NCBI RefSeq assembly: GCF_051622035.1
Contig: NC_135358.1
Span: 1,180,501 to 1,244,500, forward strand
Source: Arctopsyche grandis
Taxonomy: Eukaryota; Arthropoda; Insecta; Trichoptera; Hydropsychidae
DNA length: 64,000 nucleotides
Direction of reading: 5' to 3'
Shown here piece by piece: positions 1-10,208 of this stretch (position 1 is the first letter of the stretch; each line of letters begins with the position of its first letter). A program made the translations under genes and the position numbers. The notes beneath the pieces were generated by a model, which saw only the letters and a list, made by a program, of their open reading frames with translations, was not told the DNA's origin and made no database searches.

Positions 1-566
1 CGACGCTTGCTGCTGTGGGTCGTGTGGCGTTGTTTGGGTTGTACCTCCTTTTATAGTGTTTCTGGAATCACCTGACCCATGGTGGTGGTTTGTTGATGCG
101 TAAGCGAGGAATTTACTTTTGTCGAGGGGTAGAATTTTCTGGAACGATTGGCGCCGTTCCGCTCGATGTAGTTTAATGGTGGCGGCGTGTTTCGACCGTT
201 TTGGTTCCGCTCGACTGGTAGGGGCGTTCCGCTTGATTTTAATATAATGGCTGCAGGTGTGCGTCGTCTGGGTTTCGTTCCGCTCGAGTGTGAGGGGTGG
301 AACATTCTCGAAGGATTTGGCACCGTTCCGCTTGAGTTGGATTTGGCACCGTTCCGCTTGAGTTTAATATAATGGCTGCAGGTGTGCGTCGTCTGGGTTT
401 CGTTCCGCTCGAGTGTGAGGGGTGGAACATTCTCGAAGGAACTGGCGATTGATTCCAAGAAGTGCACGTGTTGTGTACGTGTGGTGAGTTCTGCAAGGAA
501 TGTGGTTTGTTGTTGTGGAATATTCTCGAATGTTTCGATGACGATGACGATGACGAGATTCCTACA
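1..566 (-). mobile_element. LTR of retrotransposon, cut by window start
   Basis: Reverse-oriented copy of the LTR family seen at 878-1727, 2029-2587 and 4141-4852. Its 5' terminus (TGTAGGAATC on the minus strand) ends at 566. The inverted TATA box (TATAAAA) is at 49-55. The U3 part carries repeated GC-rich blocks and four perfect 13-bp heat-shock-element matches. It is inserted in the Harbinger relic that continues at 567. The duplication expected at 567-570 (ACTG) cannot be checked because the other flank is outside the window. It could be a solo LTR or the end of a longer element. Confidence 0.85.
132..530. promoter_or_regulatory. Heat-shock-element cluster in LTR U3
   Basis: Perfect three-unit matches to GAAnnTTCnnGAA are at 132-144, 300-312, 425-437 and 518-530, all upstream of the minus-strand TATA box at 49-55. 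HSF trimers bind inverted GAA/TTC pentamers of this form. Binding is inferred from sequence only. Confidence 0.6.
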
Positions 567-877
567 ACTGTATAAGGAGCTTGTGGATGATGACAAAATT
601 TTTTTAAATATTTCCGTAAAAAATTTTAATTTTTTTTAAATATTTGCGCCAAAACCATGTCGAAAGATTGAACAGCTGTCAACTGTCACTATCGATAATT
701 GGTCCAAAACAGCAAAGCGGCAGACTCATGGCACGTAATTCGCGTGTATATTTCCACGATGGCCAAAAAAACGGATACGATACGTTGACGGATGTTGCTG
801 TAAGGTATGAACAGTAAATGTTGGGTACTGCTGTAAGCCTGCCGTGGTGTAAACGTGACGGTTGGTATGAATATACC

Positions 878-1727
878 TGTAGGAATCTCGTCATAGTCAT
901 CGTCATCGAAACATTCGAGAATATTCCGCAACAACAAACCACATTCCTTGCGGAACTCACACACGTAAACAAACATTCCCGAAAACCAGACGTCGCACAC
1001 CTGCAACCATTATATTAAACTCAAGCGGAACGCCCCTACCAGTCGAGTGGAACCAAAACGGTCGAAACACGCCGCCACCATTAAACCACATCGAGCGGAA
1101 CGGCGCCAATCATTCCAGAAAATTCTACGCCTCGACAAAAGTGCATTCCTCGTTCACGCATCAACAACCACATGCGCTTACGCATCAACAACCACTTCCA
1201 TCAATCGTTCCAGAAAATTCTACGCCTCGACAAAAGTGCATTCCTTTCTTACGCATCAACAAACCACCACCATCGGTCAGGCGATTCCAGAAACACTATA
1301 AAAGGAGGTACAACCCAAACAACGCCAGTCGACCCACAGCAGCAAGCGTCGACACACAGCAACAGACCAGTCGACCCACAGCAGCAAGCGTCGACATACA
1401 GCTCCTGACCAGCCACCACTACACTACGCGGACTTGGAAGATCAACCAGCCGGACGAGCCAGCAACACACTGCCGTATCCAGAGACCTTCCGAACATAGC
1501 CGAACACCGAGCCAGCAACACACTGCCGCATCCAGAGACCTTCTGAACATAGCTGAATGCCGAGCCAGCGACACTCTACCATATCCAGAGACCGCTGAAC
1601 GACATACTTTTGCCCACAAATACCATACCTTTGTACAACCATAGGCAAACAATAAAACTTTATAAAACTAGCACAACAGTGTTTCGTTAGGCCGGGATAC
1701 GGTCAACACATCGCTACCCCGCCTACA
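878..1727 (+). mobile_element. Solo LTR, 850 bp
   Basis: Starts TGTAGGAATC and ends CCGCCTACA (TG...CA), flanked by a perfect 4-bp duplication TACC (874-877 and 1728-1731). No internal region is present, so it is a solo LTR from LTR-LTR recombination. TATA box at 1297-1303 and poly(A) signal AATAAA at 1651-1656 define U3-R-U5. The flanking host sequence rejoins cleanly with the Harbinger copy at 16.15 kb, which confirms the insertion. Confidence 0.92.
914..1303 (+). promoter_or_regulatory. LTR promoter: three HSEs plus TATA box
   Basis: Perfect TTCnnGAAnnTTC sites at 914-926, 1113-1125 and 1208-1220, a two-unit TTCnnGAA at 1285-1292, and TATAAAA at 1297-1303. The spacing resembles heat-shock gene promoters. 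Function is inferred. Confidence 0.6.
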
Positions 1728-1817
1728 TACCCATAAAAAATGTACCAAAGAATACTTTTCGTACGGCCGGATACCTGCTGAAGTCGGTACGTGCCGACTA
1801 GGTATGAACAGACCTTA

Positions 1818-2028
1818 AAGTGGCTGGTTTAGGGGTCGAGCTTCTTCCTTTGGAAGGTCACGCCCTGTACCTGTTTAGTGGTCAACTTTACTTTCTCTGG
1901 GGGTCCTGTTTTGTATTTTAGTTACGCTCGATTTTGCACAATTTTTTTGCAAAAATTTTTGTACAATGTTTACAATACATGCATTTTTGGTGCGTAGTAC
2001 ATATGTACGTGTTTACCATGTATTCCTA
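1818..2028. other. Spacer between Harbinger relic and LTR element
   Basis: No gene or recognisable repeat. It ends with the target duplication CCTA (2025-2028) of the next element. Confidence 0.5.
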
Positions 2029-2587
2029 TGTAGGAATCTCGTCGTCGTCATCGTCATCGAAACCTTCGAGAATATTCCGCAACAACAAAATACATCGAGC
2101 GGAACAGCGCCAAGCATTCCAGAAAATACTACGCCTCGACGAAAGCAAATTCCCCTTGTACGCATCAATAACTAAATGCTCGTACAACCACTTCCATCAA
2201 GCATTCCAGAAAATACTACGCCTCGACAAAAGTGCATTCCTCTTGTACGCATCAACAACTAAATGCTCGCACGCATCAATAACCACTTCCATCAAGCGTT
2301 CCAGAAAATTCTACGCCTCGACAACAGTGCATTCCTTTCTTACGCATCAACAAACCACCACCATCGGTCAGGCGATTCCAGAAACACTATAAAAGGAGGT
2401 ACAACCCAAACAACGCCAGTCGACCCACAGCAGCAAGCGTCGACATACAGCTCCTGACCAGCCACCACTACACTACGTGGACTTGGAAGATCAACCAGCC
2501 GGACGAGCCAGCAACACACTGCCGTATCCAGAGACCTTCCGAACATAGCCGAACAACGAGCCAGCAACACATTGTACCCCGCCTACA
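2029..2587 (+). repeat. 5' LTR, internally deleted
   Basis: 559 bp from TG to CA, against 712 bp for the 3' LTR. About 153 bp is missing between the last GCCAGCAACACA and TACCCCGCCTACA, removing the poly(A) signal. TATA box at 2388-2394. The true old LTR end may be the third end repeat at 2743, whose context is most like the solo LTR end. Confidence 0.85.
2065..2394 (+). promoter_or_regulatory. 5' LTR promoter with HSEs
   Basis: Perfect TTCnnGAAnnTTC at 2065-2077 and 2299-2311. Two intermediate repeats have the third triplet mutated (TAC). TATAAAA at 2388-2394. Confidence 0.55.
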
Positions 2588-2760
2588 TTGGTGACCCCGA
2601 CGTGATCTACGCAACCTTCTGATCATTCAACAGTGCTGTCAACACACATGTACCCCGCCTACATTGGTACTACCCCGACGTGATCTACGCAACCTTCTGA
2701 TCATCCAACAGCGCTGTCAACACACATCGCTACCCCGCCTACATTGGTGACCCCATCTTT
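2575..2760 (+). repeat. Triplicated LTR-end/primer-site unit
   Basis: TACCCCGCCTACATTGGT occurs at 2575, 2651 and 2731 (periods 76 and 80). The first copy is followed by the full tRNA-Trp match, the second by a disrupted one (TTGGTACTACCCCGACG), and the third by only about 10 matching bases. Confidence 0.85.
2589..2606 (+). promoter_or_regulatory. Primer binding site, tRNA-Trp
   Basis: TGGTGACCCCGACGTGAT is the complement of the 3' 18 nt of eukaryotic tRNA-Trp including CCA. It begins one base after the LTR end. Avian retroviruses are known to use the same primer. Confidence 0.9.
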
Positions 2761-2850
2761 GAACTACGCAGCCTTCATAGCAGTCAACAGCGCAGTCAAC
2801 ACGGCAGCCCACAGTGCAGCCTCCACAACAACCAACAGCCGCCACGACAG

Positions 2851-3066
2851 CAGCCCACAGCGCAGCCTACATAGCAGCCCACAGCGCAGCCTACATAGCA
2901 GCCCACATCGCAGCCTACATAGCAGCCCACAGCGCAGCCTACATAGCAGCCCACATCGCAGCCTACATAGCAGCCCACATCGCAGCCTACATAGTAGCCC
3001 ACATCGCAGCCTACATAGCAGCCCACATCGCAGCCTACATAGCAGCCCACATCGCAGCCTACAAAG
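2851..3066 (+). repeat. 24-bp minisatellite, 9 units
   Basis: Nine head-to-tail 24-bp units built on CAGCCCACATCGCAGCC plus TACATAG, differing mainly at AGC/ATC. The unit is a multiple of three, so it keeps frames open on both strands and produces low-complexity open frames that need not be proteins. Confidence 0.95.
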
Positions 3067-3130
3067 CAGCCAACAAACGCCACGACAAGGCAACAGCCAG
3101 AAGCCTTCACGCAACCGCAAGCTTCGAACA

Positions 3131-3870
3131 ACCAACGTTCTTCACGCAAGACCCGCTGTCGAGACAACTAACTCCAGCACAACCAACGAAGACCAGCACT
3201 CAACGCACTTCGTCAACCAACGTTCTTCACGCAAGATCCGCTGTCGAGACAAATAACTCCAGCACAACCAACGAAGACCAGCACTCAACGCACTTCGTCA
3301 ACCAACGTTCTTCACGCAAGATCCGCTGTCGAGACAACTAACTCCAGCACAACCAACGAAGACCAGCACTCAACGCACTTCGTCAACCAACGTTCTTCAC
3401 GCAAGATCCGCTGTCGAGACAACTAACTCCAGCACAACCAACGAAGACCAGCACTCAACGCACTTCGTCAACCAACGTTCTTCACGCAAGATCCGCTGTC
3501 GAGACAACTAACTCCAGCACAACCAACGAAGACCAGCACTCAACGCACTTCGTCAACCAACGTTCTTCACGCAAGACCCGCTGCCGAGACAACTAACTCC
3601 AGCACAACCAACGAAGACCAGCACTCAACGCACTTCGTCAACCAACGTTCTTCACGCAAGATCCGCTGTCGAGACAACTAACTCCAGCACAACCAACGAA
3701 GACCAGCACTCAACGCACTTCGTCAAACAACGTTCTTCACGCAAGACCCGCTGCCGAGACAACTAACTCCAGCACAACCAACGAAGACCAGCACTCAACG
3801 CACTTCGTCAACCAACGTTCTTCACGCAAGACCCGCTGCCGAGACAACTAACTCCAGCACAACCAGCAAA
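3131..3870 (+). repeat. 85-bp minisatellite, about 8.7 units
   Basis: TTCACGCAAG recurs at 3141, 3226, 3311, 3396, 3481, 3566, 3651, 3736 and 3821, exactly 85 bp apart. The unit is not a multiple of three, so each copy changes frame, which argues against coding. Copies differ at few sites, suggesting recent expansion. Confidence 0.95.
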
Positions 3871-4140
3871 ACAGTCACGCGAATGACTCCACGCAGAACA
3901 CAACAGCCTGCACAACAGCACCATCCAAGCCATCACAAACCTTCACTACCAACGCAGCTCGCCCAAAATAAGCAACCTGGTAGAGAACAAGACTTGGACC
4001 GGCATGCAACACAAGACCCGCTGTTGAGACAACTTTCTCCAGCACAACCGGACAAACAACGACGCCATCGAGTCAATAGACTCCAACACATCAAGATTCC
4101 CACAAAATCACACACATCGCTAACACTCACCGGAGAGCCA

Positions 4141-4852
4141 TGTAGGAATCTCGTCGTCGTCATCGTCATCGAAACCTTCGAGAATATTCCGCAACAACAA
4201 AATACATCGAGCGGAACAGCGCCAAGCATTCCAGAAAATACTACGCCTCGACGAAAGCAAATTCCCCTTGTACGCATCAATAACTAAATGCTCGTACAAC
4301 CACTTCCATCAAGCATTCCAGAAAATACTACGCCTCGACAAAAGTGCATTCCTCTTGTACGCATCAACAACTAAATGCTCGCACGCATCAATAACCACTT
4401 CCATCAAGCGTTCCAGAAAATTCTACGCCTCGACAACAGTGCATTCCTTTCTTACGCATCAACAAACCACCACCATCGGTCAGGCGATTTCAGAAACACT
4501 ATAAAAGGAGGTACAACCCAAACAACGCCAGTCGACCCACAGCAGCAAGCGTCGACATACAGCTCCTGACCAGCCACCACTACACTACGCGGACTTGGAA
4601 GATCAACCAGCCGGACGAGCCAGCAACACACTGCCGTATCCAGAGACCTTCCGAACATAGCCGAACAACGAGCCAGCAACACACTGCCGCATCCAGAGAC
4701 CTCTGAACGACAGAGACCGCTGAACGACATACTTTTGCCCACAAATACCATACCTTTGTACAACCATAGGCAAACAATAAAACTTTATAAAACTAGCACA
4801 ACAGTGTTTCGTTAGGCCGGGATACGGTCAACACTTACCTACCCCGCCTACA
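4141..4852 (+). repeat. 3' LTR, 712 bp
   Basis: TG...CA LTR with TATA box at 4500-4506 and poly(A) signal at 4776-4781. Perfect HSEs at 4177-4189 and 4411-4423. The preceding CCGGAGAGCCA is a weak polypurine tract. It lies in the same orientation as PPM1G, 377 bp before that gene's ATG. Confidence 0.9.
4177..4506 (+). promoter_or_regulatory. 3' LTR promoter with HSEs
   Basis: Two perfect TTCnnGAAnnTTC sites and TATAAAA at 4500-4506, pointing towards PPM1G. Confidence 0.5.
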
Positions 4853-4856
4853 CCTA

Positions 4857-5228
4857 CATTTGTTATTTTGAAAATAGATCCGTAGAGCATGTGGAAGACG
4901 AGATTGGTGAAATACAAAAACAAAATTCCAGTGGTAAATTATATGTACATAGAGGTGGCGAAAAGTGATGCACTCGTGCGGCTATTTGGCGGGCAGGCTG
5001 CTGTGGCGGCTGTCGGATAGCGAACGGCGAGTGCCGGCAATCGGCGAGTAGCGAGTGGCGAGTGTCGAGTGTCGGTTGACAGACGATCGCTTAGAGGCGA
5101 ACGCGCCATATTCGCATCAGCTGCTGGTGGTGGGCGCGAAGTGCGGTATTAGGAGTGCGGTGTGGAGGCCGTGGTTCGGTCCGAGAAGAGATTCCGAGCG
5201 GGTCGTCGTCACCGTCACAGCCACAGCC
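4857..5228 (+). promoter_or_regulatory. PPM1G promoter and 5' UTR region
   Basis: GC content rises sharply relative to the flanks. A heptamer-like minisatellite of GGCGAGT variants lies at 5043-5074, about 155 bp before the ATG. No TATA box is seen. Transcription start is unknown. Confidence 0.45.
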
Positions 5229-8200
5229 ATGGGCGCGTATCTTTCCGAGCCGCGAACCGACAAGGAGTCGACCAACGAAGACGATCATCAGCTGCGATGC
5301 GCTGCCAGTTCTATGCAAGGATGGCGCGTCAAGCAGGAGGTCACCCACACCTACACCTACACCTACACCCTCATTCAATTCATACATTTGCAACATACGA
5401 TACATCTGCACGCTCTATCCCCTCCCCCCCCACCCCTACGCTCGCCTTCCACCCTTCGTCGCACCTACATAACCTCACTTTTAGGTTAGGGTTGCCATAT
5501 CTCCGTTTTCAGTTGGACTGTGCGAAGCCATTTTGCCTTTTTTTTGTAGTGGCAATACTTCCATATATTTTTTCCATAGGCTCTTTCATTCAATCCTATG
5601 GTGACATTCGAATGAAATTTTCTCATTATAAAGAAGTAAAAAAAAAAAAATAGAATAAATTGTTCAAATTGAGACGATGCAATGATGTTCGTTTCATCAC
5701 CGACATTGATGCCTTCCAAACGATTGTCTTTGAATTACTTCCGTCTTCCGTTTATGAGCCTTCACAATCCGATGTTCGATTACATTCTATTTTCATATCG
5801 TAAACATGAATAATATAAAATAAACATTCATATATTTTAAGTACAAACTCATTATAAGATAGACGTATGAAGATGCTAGGCATCTTCAAAAGGCTTTGAC
5901 TCCTTCCAAAACTCATTTATTGTCGTAAGTTTAGACAGTTTTAAAATATGGTGATCCTTAATTGTAAATTTGTATAAAAGACTTTCATTTTGATTTTATA
6001 TACAAACAATATGAAAATTTGCCAACAATTTTATCGCTCGGTGACAAATTAGGAGGCTACAAGTCTTTTCAGGACTCAGAATAGTCTACCAAAAGTTTAT
6101 CATGGTTGAGCCGTTTTGCAAGCACCTATTTCTGATAATTCTTTTATAAACATTCTTCAAAATAAATTACCCGACGAAAATCTTTTATGCTTTTAGGCTT
6201 GTCATTCTATTTGTGGACCATTTATCTTAAGAAAAGTTTCAGTTTTTTTTTTTTTTAAATGTTCATCATAGACAAAAATTCTACTGAATAAATTTCCGTC
6301 TATTAGGCTAATTGAAATGTGATTCATTTCCTATTCTGTAAAAACCGGATCAATTATATAGAAATTATGACCCAAACGGAACTAGATACTTCCACCAATT
6401 AGCAACAATTTGATTATTGCTAATTGGTATTTATATTGAGTCGAAAAATTTAATTTAAAATTTTTATTCAAAATAGATACGTTTTATATATAAAAATGAA
6501 TAAAATACAGATAACTGAATAAATTCAATAATGAATACATCAATTTATATTCAACAATGAATTGAATTTTATGATTGGTTAAGATATTTAATTTCGTAAA
6601 GCAAATCCATCCCTGATATATATGTATATATATATATATATACTTACATATGTTTCAGCAGTATTTTATATAAAATACAATTCCAAATTACCATTTGTAC
6701 CGACGATAGTTTGAAGAGTCGCTGATATTTGACAGTCAACTTCCTGCGTTCCTCGTAAATTATAATATTTTACAATCAGTATTGTTACTTTGAGTAGAAA
6801 AATTAAGTTGAATACAGAATGCTTTATAAGTTCAAAGAAAGCCAAATTATTTTTTCAATTTAATGATCAAAAAAAAAGAAAATTGGGGGGCGCCCTAGGC
6901 ACGTGCCTAGTCTGCTTCACCTTTGACCCGGCCCTGTCTATACGTCATCAAATTTGTCTTTATGTCGCACATTAAATATATGCATTTTATAATTTCAGGA
7001 TGCGCACAACGTTATTCTGGATTTTGATACAGACTCATCATTATTTGCCGTATACGACGGCCACGGGGGCGCCGAAGTTGCCAAATATTGCTCGCAAAAA
7101 TTGCCACAGTTCATCAAATACACCGAAGCATACAAAAAAGGAGACTATGCACAAGCTTTAGAGAATGCGTTTTTAGATATCGATGACACATTGACCCACC
7201 CCTACGTAATACAGACTTTGAAAACGCTATCCGGTAATTATTTAATGATATTTTGATCTTCTTGATCGACACAATGTATGTATGTATGTATGTGTGACGT
7301 TTTAAGGATCGGACGGTGTTACAGATGAGGGTTCGGAGGCAGTGACGGATGACGGGTCAGACGAGGAGGAAAACGTACATAATTTATACGAAGAGTCGCG
7401 GATGCCCCTGGAAGAGCTCATTGCTAGATATCAAAACGAAGTAAATTCGTTCGTTTCGCATTTTAAAAATGAAAATTGCACGAGCAGCAAGCCGATGTCG
7501 CCGAATTTGAGATCGAAGAGAGCCGGAATGTCCAGCGACGGAGCCGGCGGCAGCAGCAGCTCTTCTTCCAGCAAATGCCCAGTCGACGAACCCGAAGTGT
7601 CGAGCGCCTGCAGCTCGAGTTCAAGTAGTAAACCATTGGCGAATGAACCGAGCGTGAGTTTTTTGCATTTTAATTCGGAACAATGTTCACATTATTATTG
7701 TATTATAATTTCACGTGTTGACTGCAGGTTTCTTCTACGACGAACGGCGATCACAATTTACCCGAAAGCCCCGCAGATATTTCGAGCACAAATGATTCAA
7801 ATGAATCGACAAAACCGACAGACTTGCCCAATGATAAAGAAGTTCCCGCAAAAGAAAATTCAGAAGCCTCGGTCAAAAGCGAAAGCAAAGCAAAGACACC
7901 GGAACCGGATGATGCAAAATCGAACGATGCCGAAAGTTCTAAATCAGAGTCGGAAGTGACCGAATCGAAGGCTTCGGAGTGTACAACGAGTCCGTCGACG
8001 ACGGCCGAAATTACACCGGAACAGTCGAGTCCAAGCAGCACGAGAAAACGGTCAACGGCTAATTACAATAGTTTTCTAGGTTTGATCACTGCCGATGATG
8101 ACGACGATGACAGTGATTCAAATGACGAAACGTTCGAGAGCAAAGAAGACGCGAGTTCTTCCGAAGAGGAGAACACTGTTAACGGTGTCAGCGGTGATTC

Positions 8201-10132
8201 GTCCGAAGACGGTAACTAAATGGCGATTTACTTAAAAAATCAGCTGCGTTTAAATGTGTATTATATGTAAATTAAATTTTATAGACGGAGCCGAAGAAGA
8301 AGAATCCAGTGAAGAGGATGAGGATGAAATGAATGACTTCTCGATGAGGATAAAGAATGAACCCGGGTCGAACAGTGGTTGCACAGCAGTTGTAGCATTA
8401 TTACATCGTGAGTTGTTGATTTAATATGTGTCAACGTAAAGACTGTTCAAATCAAGCTGCCCCTATATAGTCAACATGACAAATTGGACTCAAAGCTGCA
8501 GATGTTTCCTTAGATATTGAAATACCGTTGTCGTGGCCTAATTTATTCAAAATTTCAATGAATTTCAGGTGACCAATTGTATGTGGCGAACGCAGGAGAC
8601 TCTCGGTGTGTCGTGTGCCGAAATGGAGAAGCCGTCGATATGTCTATTGACCACAAACCTGAAGACGACATAGAATTGGACAGGATCATAAAAGCCGGCG
8701 GTAAAGTTTCCAAGGACGGCCGAGTCAACGGCGGTCTGAACTTATCGAGAGCGATCGGAGACCTCGGCTACAAGCAGAACAAGAGTCTCGGAGTCAAGGA
8801 GCAGATGATTACCGCATTCCCAGATGTAAAGACTCTCACAATAAACCGAGAGACTGATAAGTTTATAGTTTTAGCATGTGACGGTATTTGGAATTTTATG
8901 TCGAGCCAAAATGTAGTCAATTTCGTGTCAGAACGGCTCGCCGAAGGCAGGGAGAAACTTTCGCAAATATGTGAAGAGGTACTTATTATTGCATTATTTT
9001 CGTGTTATATTGTATTTGGGCGCCTTCACGTTTTTACTTTAATATGCGGTCTGACTGTCTCGGTTCAGTGAGATTGAATAATAGCCAGCAGCATAGCTCG
9101 GTCGTTAAGCTTCTGCCTAATACTGAGGCGCCATGTTCGATCCCATGAGTTGACCTAGATTGAAAAGAATTTTTCTGAGTATATCTGTAGTGCTGCTGGT
9201 TAGACCTGGATATTTGTGCTCCAGGTCGATCGTTTCCTATCAGAGTTTGCCAATCAACAACGGTTCCCGATTAAAAATTGGCTAAAAACCTTCCTACCTA
9301 CTATTTCACCACTATTTGAGTATGATTAATGTACAATAAAATGTATGTACAATTCATAGATGTCTCGTTATTTGCCATTTTTCAGTGTTTCGTAATTCAG
9401 CGACTTGTATAATAAAAATTCTGTATTTGTAATTGGCCAGGAAGGAGCATTGGGGTTTACCTGTAAGGCCTTCCTTGGTATAAAATGTAATAAAATAAAA
9501 AAAAACCGATCCTAAACCTAATCTTAAATGCATAGTGCCAAACCTAACTTAACCTAACCTAACCTGACCCTTAAATAAATAGGTGTTGGCTGCTAAGATA
9601 TGTTTTTTTTGTGAAAATATTGATGAAATAAAACTTAAAAAAAAAACATATCTTAGCAGCCAACACCTATTTATTTAAGGGTCAGGTTAAGTTAGTGTTG
9701 GCCCTATTCATTAGGTTGTTAGGGTCGGTATTTTCTTCGCTGCTGGCGATATTTTGATAGAAATGCTTCGACAACATTATGGGGTGGACATAATAAACAG
9801 GTCGTTGCTACGATACAAATAAAAAAAAATAGTCTACTGCGATTCAAAGGGAGACCGCATACTAAAGTAGCACCGTATTTTGATTGTGTGCTAATTTTTT
9901 TTTTTGTTTTTAGATGTTCGATCATTGCTTGGCACCGAATACACTTGGTGACGGAACCGGTTGTGACAATATGACCGCTTTAATAATTGTATTTAAGTCT
10001 GACAAAACTAGTGAAATAGCAGTGTCGAAAAAGAGACCTTCTGACAATGAAGAAGCGGACAATCAGGAGGACACTCAAGCCAAACGCCTAAAGACTGATA
10101 GTGATGCCGGTTCAGTTTCTTCGAGTGCTTAA
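5229..10132 (+). CDS. PPM1G: Protein phosphatase 1G (PP2C family, Mg2+/Mn2+ dependent)
   Basis: Nuclear Ser/Thr phosphatase of the PP2C/PPM family, in animals linked to histone H2A-H2B and splicing factors. Coding exons: 5229-5339, 6999-7233, 7307-7653, 7728-8211, 8285-8407, 8569-8978, 9914-10132, with GT-AG introns and consistent phases; about 642 aa (human 546). The start MGAYLSEP matches the conserved PPM1G N terminus with its myristoylation-type glycine. Catalytic motifs are all present: GWRVKQEDAH (E37, D38), VYDGHGG (D57, G58), ACDGIWN (D538) and GCDNMT (D588). Exons 3-5 encode the long Ser-rich and acidic insertion typical of PPM1G, here enlarged. The tail RPSDNEE and KRLK suggests a nuclear signal. 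It is convergent with IFT20. Intron 6 holds a SINE and a perfect hairpin. Confidence 0.95.
5340..6998 (+). other. PPM1G intron 1
   Basis: 1659 bp. A C-rich start with CACCTA repeats gives way to AT-rich sequence with a TATATG microsatellite at about 6618-6650. No exon or element was recognised. A GGCGCCCTAGGC stretch near 6890 is the only GC-rich patch. Confidence 0.6.
9084..9505 (+). mobile_element. tRNA-derived SINE in PPM1G intron 6
   Basis: Head GCCAGCAGCATAGCTCGG with box A-like TAGCTCGGTCGTTAAGC and box B-like TTCGATCCC. The body contains TCGTTTCCTATCAGAG and the CCAGGAAGG...CCTTCC hairpin tail, ending in AATAAAATAAAA. The same family recurs at least a dozen times in the window. Confidence 0.85.
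9560..9689. repeat. Perfect 51-bp inverted repeat (hairpin)
   Basis: Arms 9560-9610 and 9639-9689 are exact reverse complements, separated by 28 bp. Left flank has AACCTAACCTAACCT, a CCTAA-type run. It lies in PPM1G intron 6 and so would fold in the pre-mRNA. Confidence 0.9.
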
Positions 10133-10202
10133 TTCGTCGTAGTTTCTAAATGAATGTGTGAAGTGAAATTTAAAAAAAAAATACAACTTTCATATTGAGA
10201 TA

Positions 10203-10208
10203 AATAAA
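10203..10208 (+). terminator. PPM1G poly(A) signal
   Basis: AATAAA 71 bp after the stop codon. A second weaker candidate AATAAA lies near 10238. Confidence 0.6.

Larger units (their letters stand above)
567..1817 (+). mobile_element. PIF/Harbinger relic interrupted by LTRs
   Basis: 567-877 and 1732-1817 match 14714-14940 plus 16090-16250, so this is the same decayed Harbinger copy without the hAT insertion present at 14941. It is broken by an LTR ending at 566 and a solo LTR at 878-1727. The start of the transposase-like frame (LYKELVDD) is visible at about 570-600 but soon degenerates. Around 804-811 it preserves the empty hAT target CTGTAAGG. Confidence 0.7.
2029..4852 (+). mobile_element. 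Non-autonomous LTR retrotransposon, complete copy
   Basis: Two same-orientation LTRs bound the element, which is flanked by the 4-bp duplication CCTA (2025-2028 and 4853-4856). An 18-bp primer binding site complementary to the 3' end of tRNA-Trp lies next to the first LTR. The 1.5-kb interior has no gag, protease, reverse transcriptase or integrase frame. It holds two minisatellites instead (24 bp x 9 and 85 bp x about 8.7). The 4-5 bp duplication is usual for Gypsy-like elements, but the superfamily is inferred. It must be mobilised in trans. Confidence 0.9.

Noticed and set aside
2744-3341. Long open frames on both strands rich in HSSPHRSL, AAHIAAY or CGLLCRLRC
   Set aside because: They are translations of the 24-bp minisatellite, whose length is a multiple of three. 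Similar frames are open on both strands and die in the 85-bp array.
3131-3870. Regular 85-bp repeats as a CRISPR-like array
   Set aside because: Whole unit is conserved with no variable spacers, and it lies inside an LTR retrotransposon of a eukaryote.
9541-9570. Telomere end suggested by AACCT repeats
   Set aside because: Only about three units, inside an intron and attached to a hairpin element.
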